64,000 nucleotides of DNA. It comes from Hygrocybe punicea. Lineage: Eukaryota > Basidiomycota > Agaricomycetes > Agaricales > Hygrophoraceae. Below the pieces are notes generated by a model. That model searched no databases, was not told the origin of the DNA, and saw nothing but the letters and a program-made list of their open reading frames with translations. Below, in pieces: positions 35,445 through 45,285 of this stretch; within the stretch, counting starts at the first letter, position 1; each line of letters starts with the position of its first letter. The translations under genes and the position numbers were made by a program. The DNA is taken from NCBI GenBank assembly GCA_963556145.1, contig OY744470.1:3410001-3474000 (forward strand), in the 5' to 3' direction.

Positions 35445-36796
35445 TTGGATATGCATCCGTTCTCTGCCGGGCCATCTTCACGTCTATTCTTGGAGGATCC
35501 TGTCTTAGATTCCTTTTCCTTGTCCAGTATGTCCAGTGGTCAAATTGGTCCAGTCGGCCATGGCAACACTCCGGTAGAATTGCTCGAGTTGCAGGACCTG
35601 ATGAAGAACCCCCATGTTCAATCCATGTACAAAAGCTGGAAGCTTGCCGGTGACCGAATCCTTCAAGTCATTGAAATGCAGCAAACGTTAATGCAGGAGA
35701 ATAACCAGCTCAATTCTGAGAACGACTTGCTCAAAAAGTCGGCATGGCAATCTTTGTACGTTTTCAATAGTTGTCTCTCATTTCTTCTGACATGTTTCAG
35801 GCCCGAAGCACGCAAAACATCTTCAGTCACTCGGAGTGCCTCTATTGCTCCCAGTGATTCCATTTCGCACTTGGCTGGCAGCTCGGCAGAAAATAGTACA
35901 ATCTCACAGCCTGCTACCAGGCCATCGCAATATCCCAACGAAATCCTCTGGAGTCTCGATGATTGCAAAGCAGATCCGGATGTCAATATATCCAAAACGA
36001 ACCAGTCCAGGCCTGCCATGGACAAGGCCATTCGACACGCTGATGGGACAATGATCACCTCAAGCGAGTGGTCCGCAATCAAGGCAACAGCACGGTTAGT
36101 AAAATTAGACCTACTGAGTCTTCCGCCTCCACAGGATCGACAAGCAAGAAATCGCGCGAAGACAAGGGTGTACTTTTGTACATTCTTTCCCAAGGACTGG
36201 TATGCGGCTGTAAACAAAATGGAACGACAGCAGCCACTGCTGGCACTTTGTGCCGCCCACTGGAAAGCTGAGCATGTTCTAGGAAATACCTTACTTGTCA
36301 CTAGCAAGAGCGCTGCAGATAACAGCGAAGATGACGGAAATGGCAATGATAACGGTCAAGCTCGGGACACTCATCAAACGGCCATATCAGATGGCAAAAA
36401 GCGACTGCAGTCACCATCAACTCCACGCAAAAGCAAAAAGACGAAGACAAACACTCATGCGCAGCTACCCGTCAGCCAGCACAATGACACAGGTTACATC
36501 GTCATCACATCATCCCACTGTTAACACAAGCTTACATTTGATTTTCTCCCAGGTCAAACCGACAGTTCCAAGCGAGAAATTTCAAGGCGCAAAAAATTAC
36601 AGTTGTCAAGCTTCTTGAACAAAAAGGTGTCGAAAACTACACCCGATGCAGCCGTAATTGATGTCAGCTTCATACAAGTGAATCCGTCATGTACGTTCAT
36701 TTCGCAGATGTTTGTTGTTTTGTTTCTTATCTATTTTTTTCAGTCGCTAACCTCTTAGGTAAGACTTCCTGCTATAAGGCCCAGCAAACTCATTAA
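35445..36796 (+). CDS. Coiled-coil protein next to transposase (unknown function)
   Basis: Exons are 35445-35755, 35801-36492, 36553-36690 and 36744-36796, giving 397 aa. A helix with heptad pattern lies near residues 45-105 (DRILQVIEMQQTLMQENNQL), then a Ser/Thr-rich linker. A compact conserved-looking domain follows: MDKAIRHADGTMITSSEWSA, RVYFCTFFPKDWYAAVNKME and LALCAAHWKAEHVLG. It finishes with a basic tail (PRKSKKTKT). I recall similar proteins in other mushroom genomes but know no function. The first intron is 45 nt and would also read through in frame. An alternative donor at 36759 with acceptor at 36806 fuses this gene in frame to the next one. Confidence 0.6.
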
Positions 36797-36811
36797 CGCA
36801 AACTAGCTATC

Positions 36812-38033
36812 ATGGCCAAAGATTTTCCCTCCATCCCTCACGCTGCCGCTCTTCTTAGCTCAATGCAACATAATTCAGGATTCCAAACTGGACAACCTTC
36901 TGCTGACGTGACCACTTTTATCTCCCGCATTGAAAGTGCAGATCCTAACGCCGAGAGTATTCGCGAAGACGATATCAATGCTGGTTGGGGTCATTACCAG
37001 TTTACTGTGGGCCAGCTAACATGCGCATCCGTGCTAAAGTCATGGGAGGACGTTGGAAACCCAGTGATCGCTTGCCGGCTCATAGCAGCCGCCATCAAGA
37101 CTTCAAAAGTTGCCCGATATCTCTGCTTCCAGCGTGCGCTTGAGCTAGAAGCTTACATCAGCGACGTTTACCTGGCGATGGTGATTGATTTACTTTGGAA
37201 TTTGTGGATAAATGCCGGAGGCGTAAGTTATATTCTTTATCTGGTATTTTTTTGGTGACTTTGTAGCTAGGCTCCGCAAGCCGTTGGCACCAGCAAAGGC
37301 CCTATCCAGGCCCCAACCCCTACTGGCCCTACCACGGCCGTGAATCCCACACCGGCTGGTTCCACAGGCGCGTCCTGAGCCCCCCAGGTCCAATCCTCCT
37401 CCTCCTCCTCCTCCTAGGCTAACCCTGATCCCACCCTCTCCGATCCGCGATCCCTCCTCAAGCGGCGGAACCCCTACCCCAGCTCAAATACCGCCTCTTA
37501 GGCTAACCCTGATCCCACCCTCTGCAAACCGCAATCCTTCCTCAAGCGGCGGAACTCCTACCCCAGCCGAAATACCACCTGGACCAATCTCAGGGCATAC
37601 AACACCCAAGCAAACACCTGGCGCTCCTCCCACAGGAGGTCAGATCGGTGAGGAGCCCATGGTGGATGATCTCCGCCAGTTGATGCAGGTAGGCCCACCA
37701 ATCCACATGATTCTTGCGTACTAATATATTTTTAGACTTTGACGAAAGAAGAGTTGAAAGATTGGATGAAAACCAGCGGGATTCCAGTTGGGGCTAAAGC
37801 CCGAACAAAAGAGGGTAAGTGGCACTCTACCAAACGACGCGCAAAATACTAATTGTTCAATAGATCTGGTATCTATGGTTCTTCACGCGCCGATTGCCCA
37901 TCAACCGTCGAAGGAAGATCTCGCGAAGATTTTACACGATGTAATTTATTTCTTTTGTTAAAAAAAAGGTCTCTAACAGGTTCTTTTTTAGTGCAAAGTC
38001 AGGAAAGCGCTCCGGAAGACGTTGAAAGCCTAA
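36812..38033 (+). CDS. SAP-like domain protein next to transposase
   Basis: Exons are 36812-37222, 37368-37688, 37736-37814, 37864-37940 and 37992-38033, giving 309 aa. The N-terminal domain (ADVTTFISRIESADPNAESI, then WGHYQFTVGQLTCASVLKSW) is of a kind I associate with mushroom hypothetical proteins. The middle is Pro-rich with two ~30-residue repeats (LTLIPPSPIRDPSSSGGTP / LTLIPPSANRNPSSSGGTP). The end, LRQLMQTLTKEELKDWMKTS then TKEDLVSMVL, fits a SAP DNA-binding helix pair. The 145-nt first intron is long for this window; reading on without it meets stops, so that junction is the weak point. It starts 15 bp after the previous stop. Confidence 0.55.
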
Positions 38034-38458
38034 TTTCAGTTTGTTCTTTGCTTGCTCTGGTGTTCCCTGGCCCCCTCCCCCTCCCCCTTTTCCTCATTGC
38101 CCCCTCCCCCTTCTCCTCATTGTCCCCCTCCCCTCATCCTCCTCCCCATTTAACAATAATTTACATTGTATTGTGGGATTTCAATATACCTGACTGCCAT
38201 CTGACTGCCATCTGACTGCCATCTGACTTCTGTAAGATATATTATGACTATGAACGGACTATTACATTACTTAAAGCTTGATGACGGACACGACCGTTAC
38301 ATGACCTTTGTATGACTTTCACATGTATTCCGTTGACGATGGTAACCACACTGACATGACTGTCACACAACTAACTTAGTCAATAGTTAGTCGTGCAGAA
38401 TTAATTAAAACGCCCTTTAGTCAAAGTTTAGTCAATTTCAACTATGGCAAGACCAACA
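38034..38458. other. Intergenic with short tandem repeats
   Basis: A CCCCCTCCCC-type pyrimidine run lies at 38070-38145, then four tandem copies of GACTGCCATCT at about 38191-38226, then many TGAC/AGTCAA words to 38440. It could be the subterminal region of a transposon. No gene. Confidence 0.55.
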
Positions 38459-38705
38459 CTAGACATTCCCACGAATTTTCACTTTTACTGAGCGTAACTT
38501 CCTCAACACTGGCAAAATGTCCTGGTCCCTTTTTATCCTCAAGGGTCCTCCGCTGCTTTTGACGCACGGTACTGCCATCCCAAGGGTCCTCATCCTCGTC
38601 GATATACCTATGCGTCCCGGCGCTCGCATCATCAACATTGACAGCTCTTTTTCTATAACTATAACCAGCTGAAGGGTCCTCCTCATCATCTGCACTTTCA
38701 GCTCT
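38459..38705 (-). pseudogene. Gene fragment homologous to 48140-48165 plus 49640-49760
   Basis: The minus frame reads DEEDPSAGYSYRKRAVNVDD and related acidic text without a known domain. Two separated stretches flanking the element at 48168-49637 are the same sequence in a second copy, so this was a dispersed repeat before the transposons landed. The original gene is not recognisable. Confidence 0.4.
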
Positions 38706-39327
38706 CGTAGTATGGCAATCGAGAGTGATCAGCTCAAAACTCAAAATTCCAGAGTCATACTGACATTGAAATAAGGCAAAACCCAAAAGTAAAAATCAAG
38801 AATACATTTATTGTGTGACACAATTCCAAAGGCTTATTTTAGATGTCGAAAAATGTGTTGAGCACAATATCCTATTGATGAGGTCATATAAAGCAATGGA
38901 TTATAAGAATATCTATCTATGGAATACACATAAGCAATAAAGAGTAGGGGGTGGGCAAAACTAGTGAGGGAGGAGTAGTGTTGCCGTAGTTCGGTTCCAA
39001 ACCTAGCCGAACCCGGTTCAAACCCTGAACCGAACCCTAGGTTCAGTCTAAGTTCAGCCAAGTGCTGAACCGGACCGTGGGTTCAGTTCCGGGTTTCGAG
39101 GCCTGCCGGATTTCCTGAACGGCTCCAAACCGCGTCCAAACCGTGAACGCGGATATTTTTAAGGTATTTATTTCATTTGTTTTTCGTATTTCTTTACTTA
39201 CTTTTTTGTGTTAAATGGTATCATGTGACCATTACACGCAGGTTTCTTCACCAACAACAACAACGCAAGGCCAATGAACGCGACACAATGTCGCGTTCAT
39301 GGACAAAGGTAAGTTTTATCATTTATC

Positions 39328-40126
39328 TTACAGCAGTTTTCATAAACATGTGGAAAAGTTGAAAAAAGATTTGAGGTGTAAAAATTTTGGACTTGGTGAA
39401 ATTTCTCTTGTATCTCATGGAATACTGCATGGATTGAGATGGTTATAGAGGAAAAGTTGTACTATTTCTTAAGGGCTTTCTACTCCTGTAATTACATTTG
39501 GACAATATTTAGTGTATGGTCAGTTGTAGATGAAATAACAGGGAAACTAGCATTTTTTGAGACCCAAAATGATATTGTTAAATTATGGCATCAAATGAGC
39601 TCCTATGAAGAAGATTGTAGGGAGAAAATTGTTCATTTTTTCAAGGGCTAGAAGTACATATACCATGTTTTTCTTGATTTTTGTGTGTTGAGCCAATATG
39701 ACATCAGTACTATTTTTGATTGCATTGGGATTAAAATACTACAAGAATTATAAATATTGGCTCAAAACACAAAAATCAAGAAAAACACGGTATATGTACT
39801 TCTAGCCATTGAAAAAATGAACAATTTTCTCCCTACAATCTTCTTCATAGGAGCTCATTTGATGCCATAATTTAACAATATCATTTTGGGTCTCAAAAAA
39901 TGCTAGTTTCCCTGTTATTTCATCTACAACTGACCATACACTAAATATTGTCCAAATGTAATTACAGGAGTAGAAAGCCCTTAAGAAATAGTACAACTTT
40001 TCCTCTATAACCATCTCAATCCATGCAGTATTCCATGAGATACAAGAGAAATTTCACCAAGTCCAAAATTTTTACACCTCAAATCTTTTTTTCAACTTTT
40101 CCGCATGTTTATGAAAACTGCTGTAA
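39328..40126. repeat. Foldback element, copy C (799 bp palindrome)
   Basis: TTACAGCAG..CTGCTGTAA ends with arms of about 380 bp that are nearly perfect complements around 39727. It sits inside the intron-like segment (GTAAG at 39309, TTACAG at 40143-40148) of the hAT-like element. The two identical-looking 70-codon frames on opposite strands are the two arms and not genes. Confidence 0.88.
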
Positions 40127-40683
40127 CTTTACTAATATTATCTGTTACAGGAAACTCAACCGCGACCACATCGCGAGCACACCACCGTGGCACAAAATGG
40201 ATCCCAACGCCAACGTGATGCCAATGGACGCGGGACAGCCGCAACACCACCACCACCACCACCACCACCACCACCACCACCAGCGGCGGCAACGGCAATG
40301 GCAATGGCAACGGCAACCAGGCAACGACAACGGCAACGGCCAGCAGCAGCAGCAACAGTGGAAGCAGCAGCGCCAGCAGCAATGGCAGCAGCGGCAGCGG
40401 CAATGGCAAATGCCATCCAACATCACCACCAGCGGCGGCAACAACAATGGCAAGGACAACCACGAAGGCCAGCAGCAGCAACAGCGGCAGCGGCAACGGC
40501 AACAGCAGCAGCAGGAGCGCAGCAACGACGGCAGCAACGGCGGCAGCAGCAGCAGCAGCAACGGCCACGACAGCAGCAGCAGCAGTGGCAGCAGCAACGG
40601 CGACGGCAGCAGCAGCGACAGCGACAGTGGCAATGGCAACGGCAGCAGCAGCAGCAGCGCCGGATGGCTCCCCTGCAGCCCAA

Positions 40684-40742
40684 CTACCTCGCGAAGTGCA
40701 GCGCCGTATCAATTGATACGTGCCTGCCATTCGCGAGGAGAA
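40684..40742. repeat. Compound palindrome module
   Basis: CCTCGCGAA, then CGTATCAATTGATACG (40705-40720, perfect 16-bp palindrome), then TTCGCGAGG. The outer words are complements of each other. The same arrangement occurs in the other hAT-like copies with different but still self-complementary bases. Confidence 0.8.
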
Positions 40743-41218
40743 CAGAGCTCATGGGGTGAGCCCATCTCGGTCCAGGGTTCAGACCGAATGCAGACAGACG
40801 GTTCGATGCCATCTGGGTCCAGGTTTGGCCCAGCGCCAAACCGGACCCGAAGTTCGGTTTGCGGTTCCGCCAAAAAGGGTTGGAACCGGACCGAACTGAA
40901 CTTTGGCAACACTAGCACTGCCTCCACCCTCTCCCTGTCCCCTCCCACTCCTCCCTCACTAGTTTTGCCCACCCCCTACTCTTTATTGCTTATGTGTATT
41001 CCATAGATAGATATTCTTGTAATAATCCATAGCTTTATGACCTCATCAATAGGATATCACGCTCAACACATTTTTTGACATCTAAAATAAGCCTTTGGAA
41101 TTGTGTCACACAATAAATGTATTCTTGATTTTTACTTTTGGGTTTTGCCTTATTTCAATGTCAGTATGACTCCAGAATTTTGAGTTTTGAGCTGATCACT
41201 CTCGATTGCCATACGTAG

Positions 41219-42735
41219 TGCCTACCACCAATGAGAGATACTAAACACTATGGATCACCCAAATTACCTCCCAACCTCCTCAACCTTCCATCCCCCATTT
41301 CTTGCAGGCAATCACCCCCCAACATGCTTGCTTCCCTTCAATTTCTTCTTCAACTTTTACTCTCTCTCACCATCCATGATGCGGACTGCAAGGTGACTAC
41401 CCACCCCACCCATATCAAATCACTGGTAAAACAAATCACCGATCTTTGCAAGACTTCTTTGGCCATGGTATAGCTTTGTATTCTCTTGTCACCTGCATAA
41501 CACTTATCACCGTCTACTGCTGCATAGCTCTTTGCCATTTTGGGGTAACCTCTCCACCGTTTGACAACTCTCTACTGATCCTCATCCAGATTATACATCC
41601 AAGCGAACAGGATAGTTGCGGCTGGTTGGGTGATAGCACTCATCCTTCTCACGAGCAACGTCTGTTCCATGTATGATTATGCAGACGACGACAGATTCCA
41701 AGTAAGCCCAAGTCAACCTTCCCTGCCTCTCTTTCTTTCTAATGATGACCTATCACCAAAGGCACGGGTGGATGCTGTGGGACCTGTTGTCTTCACCCTC
41801 ATCAATACCTTGCCGGGATTCGCCATCACCATTCTACTTTGCACAGAAATGATCCTCAAGTTGGAGTCTCCTGCGGCCGGCGCCCTCCAAATGCTCCTAG
41901 CAATTTTGCCTGGGTTGTTGCAGGTGCTCAGAGAAGCCCTGTTGATCTATCGGCAGTCGTTGACTGTAGTTCTGAATTCTGGTAGTGAAATGCCAAGGTA
42001 TGTGCATAAAACACTGCTGTTGCCAACCAACCTGAAAGCTTGGCTTGAATACTGCTCATCAGCTGAAAGAAGACTGTTGGAAATACGATCACACAATGCT
42101 TTCTACCGCTCCATTGACATGTCCTAGCTACCCTGCAGTAAAATTCCATTCACGCTCTGCACGCACTATCGTGGATCATTAATGACAGAGCGTCGAGCAC
42201 GGGACTAAGGCACTTTCCATCAACCTCAGTGACTATCTGAAGAGTATCTCGAATGGTTGAAAGTCTTGTTGTGAAAGGCAGACAGAAAAAATTTGAAAGC
42301 CATTGGCAGCGTTTATTGAGGTTTGATGTTGAATATCGTGTAGGAGCATCTTTCTGATCTGGGTCCTCATTACCAGCTCGTGCTTGAGCGCTTGATCTCA
42401 TTCAAGTTCTGTTTTATGTCGGCCATTTACGGAAACCCTGTGTCGGATTCTGCGTCGGGGGCGATATGAAGCTGCCTTTGACATCTGGTTCGCTCTGTCT
42501 TGCTTTTGCCTCAAGGTTATGTGATAAGTACAGTCTAATGGATGGTCGATCTAACACTACCCATTTGGATTAACCTTGGTGCCCAATGCATGCATCATTG
42601 TCATTATCCATCTGAATACGAATATATGATGCAGAAGAGAAAATGTCTTTCTCAGAGCCCAGGCCTTTTCTTTCCAGCCAAATGTCGAGGACGAGAGCAT
42701 GAGGAAAGATAGTGCACCAATTGCGGTGTATTTCA
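41219..42735. other. Intergenic with decayed open frames
   Basis: 41247-41275 continues the dispersed repeat shared with 49766-49795. An open frame at 41630-42127 (plus, no ATG at its start) has hydrophobic patches but no recognisable domain and no credible splice model. It may be a gene relic. The rest is featureless. Confidence 0.4.
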
Positions 42736-42969
42736 CAGTGTTGCTGAAGTTCGGTTCGGTCTGGTTTTTCGACTTTTTTGGAAAACCGGAACCGAAACCG
42801 TTGGTTCGGTTCAGCCAAATGCCGGACTGGAACCGGAACCGCGTCGAATGGTTTCAACGCGTTCGGTCTGCGTTCGAACGCGGTTCGAACCGCGAACCAA
42901 CCTCCAAATACCTCGCGCGGGCCAGACGCGCATCAATTGACATGGCTGTCACCCTCACGAGGTAGATGG

Positions 42970-43250
42970 GGGGGCTCCGTCTGTTTTTGCGAGGTTGGGT
43001 TGGGGCCAGGCACTTCCCATGGGCGTCCGCGCGTGCTACCTACCTCGCGAAGAACGGGGATGCGTCAATTGACACGCTCCGTCTGTTTTCGCGAGGTTGG
43101 ATGGGGCCGGAGACTTTCCATGGGCGTCCGCGCGTGCTGACGACCTCGCGAAGAACGGGGCACGTCAATTGACGCACTCCGTCTGTTTTCGCGAGGTTGG
43201 ATGGGGCTGGGGACTTCCTATGGGCGTCTGCACGTCAATTGACGCGGCTA
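42970..43250. repeat. Three ~100-bp tandem units with CGTCAATTGACG
   Basis: Each unit runs CTCCGTCTGTTTTCGCGAGG, a variable middle with CATGGGCGTC, CCTCGCGAAGAACGGGG, then a TCAATTGA palindrome (near 43066, 43163-43174 and 43233-43244). The third unit is shortened. It is a local amplification of the compound palindrome module. Confidence 0.8.
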
Positions 43251-43354
43251 GGGCGTGTTCGTGAGGTGGGTCTTCGTCGTCACCTCGTCCATTCCCCTTG
43301 TTAGCCGATGTCGTTGGGACTGGATTTGGGGGACGTACCTGGCTGCTGCCGCCG

Positions 43355-44105
43355 GTGTTGCTCTGCTGCTGCTGCTGCTGCTGCCGTTGCTGCTGCCGCC
43401 ACTGCTGCTGCTGTTGCCGTTGCTGCTGCTGCTGTTGCCGTTGCCGCTGTGCTGCTGCTGCTGCTGCTGTTGCCGTTGCCGTTGCTGCTGCTGCTGCTGC
43501 TGCTGTTGCCGTTGCCGTTGCCGCTGCTGCTGTTGCCGTTGCCGTTGCTGCTGCTGCTGCTGTTGCTGTTGCCGTTGCTGCTGCTGTTGCCGTTGCCGTT
43601 GCTGCTGCTGCTGCTGCTGCTGTTGCCGTTGCCGTTGCCGCTGCTGCTGTTTGCCGTTGCCGTTGCCGCTGCTGCTGTTGCTGTTGCTGCTGCGCTGCTG
43701 CTGCTGCCATTGCCGCTGCTGCTGTTGCCATTGCCGCTGCGCTGCTGCTGCTGCTGCTGTTGCCGTTGCTGCTGCTGTTGCCGTTGCCGTTGCTGCTGCT
43801 GCTGCTGCTGCTGTTGCCGTTGCCGTTGCCGCTGCTGCTGTTTGCCGTTGCTGTTGCCGCTGCGCTGCTGCTGCTGCTGCTGCTGCTGCCATTGCCGCTG
43901 CTGCTGCTGCTGTTGCCATTGCCGCTGCGCTGCTGCTGCTGTTGCCGTTGCCATTGCTGCTGCTGCTGTTGCCGTTGCCGTTGCCGCTGCTGCTGTTGCT
44001 GTTGCCGCTGCGCTGCTGCTGCTGTTGCCGTTGCCGTTGCTGCTGCTGCTGCTGTTGCTGTTGCCGCTGCGCTGCTGCTGCTGCTGCTGCTGCTGTTGTT
44101 GCGGT
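43355..44105. repeat. Long CTG/TTGCCG triplet array
   Basis: About 750 bp of GCTGCTGTTGCCGTTGCC-type repeats, then (GTC)n at 44118-44160. It gives open frames over 300 codons on both strands (poly-Gln/Arg, Leu/Cys, Ala/Val), none biological in appearance. Confidence 0.9.
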
Positions 44106-44699
44106 CATTTGGCCGTCGTCGTCGTCATCATTTGGCCGTCGTCGTCGTCGTCGTCGTCGGGGTGGTGGTATGTGGTGTTGCCACTGCCGTTGCTGCTGCT
44201 GCCGCTGCTGCCATCGATTCACTCTGACTCACGTTGGAACGCGAGGGAGGTTGTTGGGTGGAGTTGACCGCGGGCGCCTTCTTTATGCGGTCAAGGTGGG
44301 CCACGGGGGGCTGTTCTATGTAATAAAATGTCAGTAAAATATAGTATGAGGCCGTTACTTACCGTGGTTGTTGAGTAACATTAGTGTTGAGTCGAAATTG
44401 GGGTGTCGCGCGAGTATGTTTAAGGTCACATGACCTAAGTTCACGCGACTGCATAAGAAAAAAATGTGAAAAATTAAGTATCTAAATGAGTATCTACGTA
44501 GGTAACTATACATTACGGTTCGCGGTTTGAACCGCGTTTGAACGCGGTTTGAACCGCATGTCAGTGCCAGAACCGCAAACTGAACCAGCGGTTCGGTTCA
44601 GCCAAATGGCTGAACCAGAACTGAACTTCCGGTTCGGTTCGCGGTTCAAACCGGGTTCGGATCGGTTCCGAACCGAACTTCGGCATCACTAGTATTTCA

Positions 44700-45285
44700 A
44701 TCATACACAGGATGCATTCATGATCAACTTTCTGTCGCGAGTATTTTCCAGGTCGCCACACGCGTTCGGAGCATTTGTGGGCCCATTGTTTGTGTTGGTG
44801 GATGGCTTCCAGGTTGTGATGCCCTGGGTTCAGTACCGGTCAGTGTTGTTGCTTTGGGGGTGTTGGAATATTGAACTTAACTCGTGGTGGTATGGCGTGC
44901 GTGCAGCACACCAGGGCAGTGATATGCAACCGGCAACATACAGGTGCGGTCGTTGAGTGTCACAGCGGAGCGGTCCCATGCATCATACACTTCGCCTGTC
45001 ATCTTTATGCCGGTCACACAAATGGCATCATAAGAGGATTACCCAGCTGAGAAAGAGGAGGAAGACATTCGACCCATTGCGGTCAGGCAGTGATTAATGC
45101 TAAAACAAGGCTGAGGTGATGGTGACAAGAAAGGTTTACGAAGCAAGAATTGAAGTTGTGTGAAGGAAAGAAAACCCAATAACAAGATGTGGAGGTGCAG
45201 CTGGAAGGAGAACATGAAAACCTAACACGATTGGGGGACGTAGATATATTCCGAAACTTTGATATCCAAATATGAAAAGACCCCT
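44700..45285. other. No gene seen
   Basis: Short frames only; 3' flank of the decayed orphan gene. Confidence 0.5.

Larger units (their letters stand above)
38978..40914 (+). mobile_element. hAT-like non-autonomous element, family 1, copy 3
   Basis: The ends TAGTGTTGCC..GGCAACACTA and subterminal GAACC-rich DNA match copies 1 and 2. No 8-bp duplication is visible, and the two host arms differ by about 34 bp at the junction, so a small deletion may have come with insertion. It contains the foldback element 39328-40126, a (CAC)n run (40240-40275), CAG/GCA triplet blocks to 40660, and the compound palindrome at 40684-40742. Confidence 0.75.
38711..41213. mobile_element. Long-inverted-repeat transposon (2503 bp with inserts)
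   Basis: The arms are 38711-38977 and about 40915-41213, starting TATGGCAATCGAGAGTGATC and closing with its complement. They are flanked by the 5-bp duplication CGTAG (38706-38710 and 41214-41218). The homologous sequence near 49736-49745 (TTCATAGTGCC) lacks the element and acts as an empty site. A family 1 hAT-like element fills the centre. No transposase. Confidence 0.8.
42736..44691 (-). mobile_element. hAT-like non-autonomous element, family 1, copy 4 (1956 bp)
   Basis: CAGTGTTGCTG..GGCATCACTA ends with an 8-bp duplication GTATTTCA (42728-42735 and 44692-44699). Relative to the 1063-bp copies it has gained three ~100-bp tandem units (42970-43250) and a ~750-bp triplet array (43355-44105). 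It keeps GGTCACATGACC (44424-44435). No transposase. Confidence 0.88.

Noticed and set aside
36068..36160. An intron at 36095-36134 in the coiled-coil gene
   Set aside because: GT..AG ends exist, but reading through keeps the conserved-looking LPPPQDRQA..RVYFCTFF segment, so the stretch is coding.
39439..40014. Two identical 70-residue frames on opposite strands
   Set aside because: These are the two arms of one palindrome and not a gene pair.
41630..42127. 165-codon frame with hydrophobic patches
   Set aside because: No ATG at its start, no family match, and no splice partner upstream keeps it in frame; kept only as a possible relic.
43255..44337. Open frames of 200-360 codons on both strands
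   Set aside because: They are translations of a triplet array (poly Gln/Arg, Leu/Cys, Ala/Val) in all frames, with no unique sequence or splice support.
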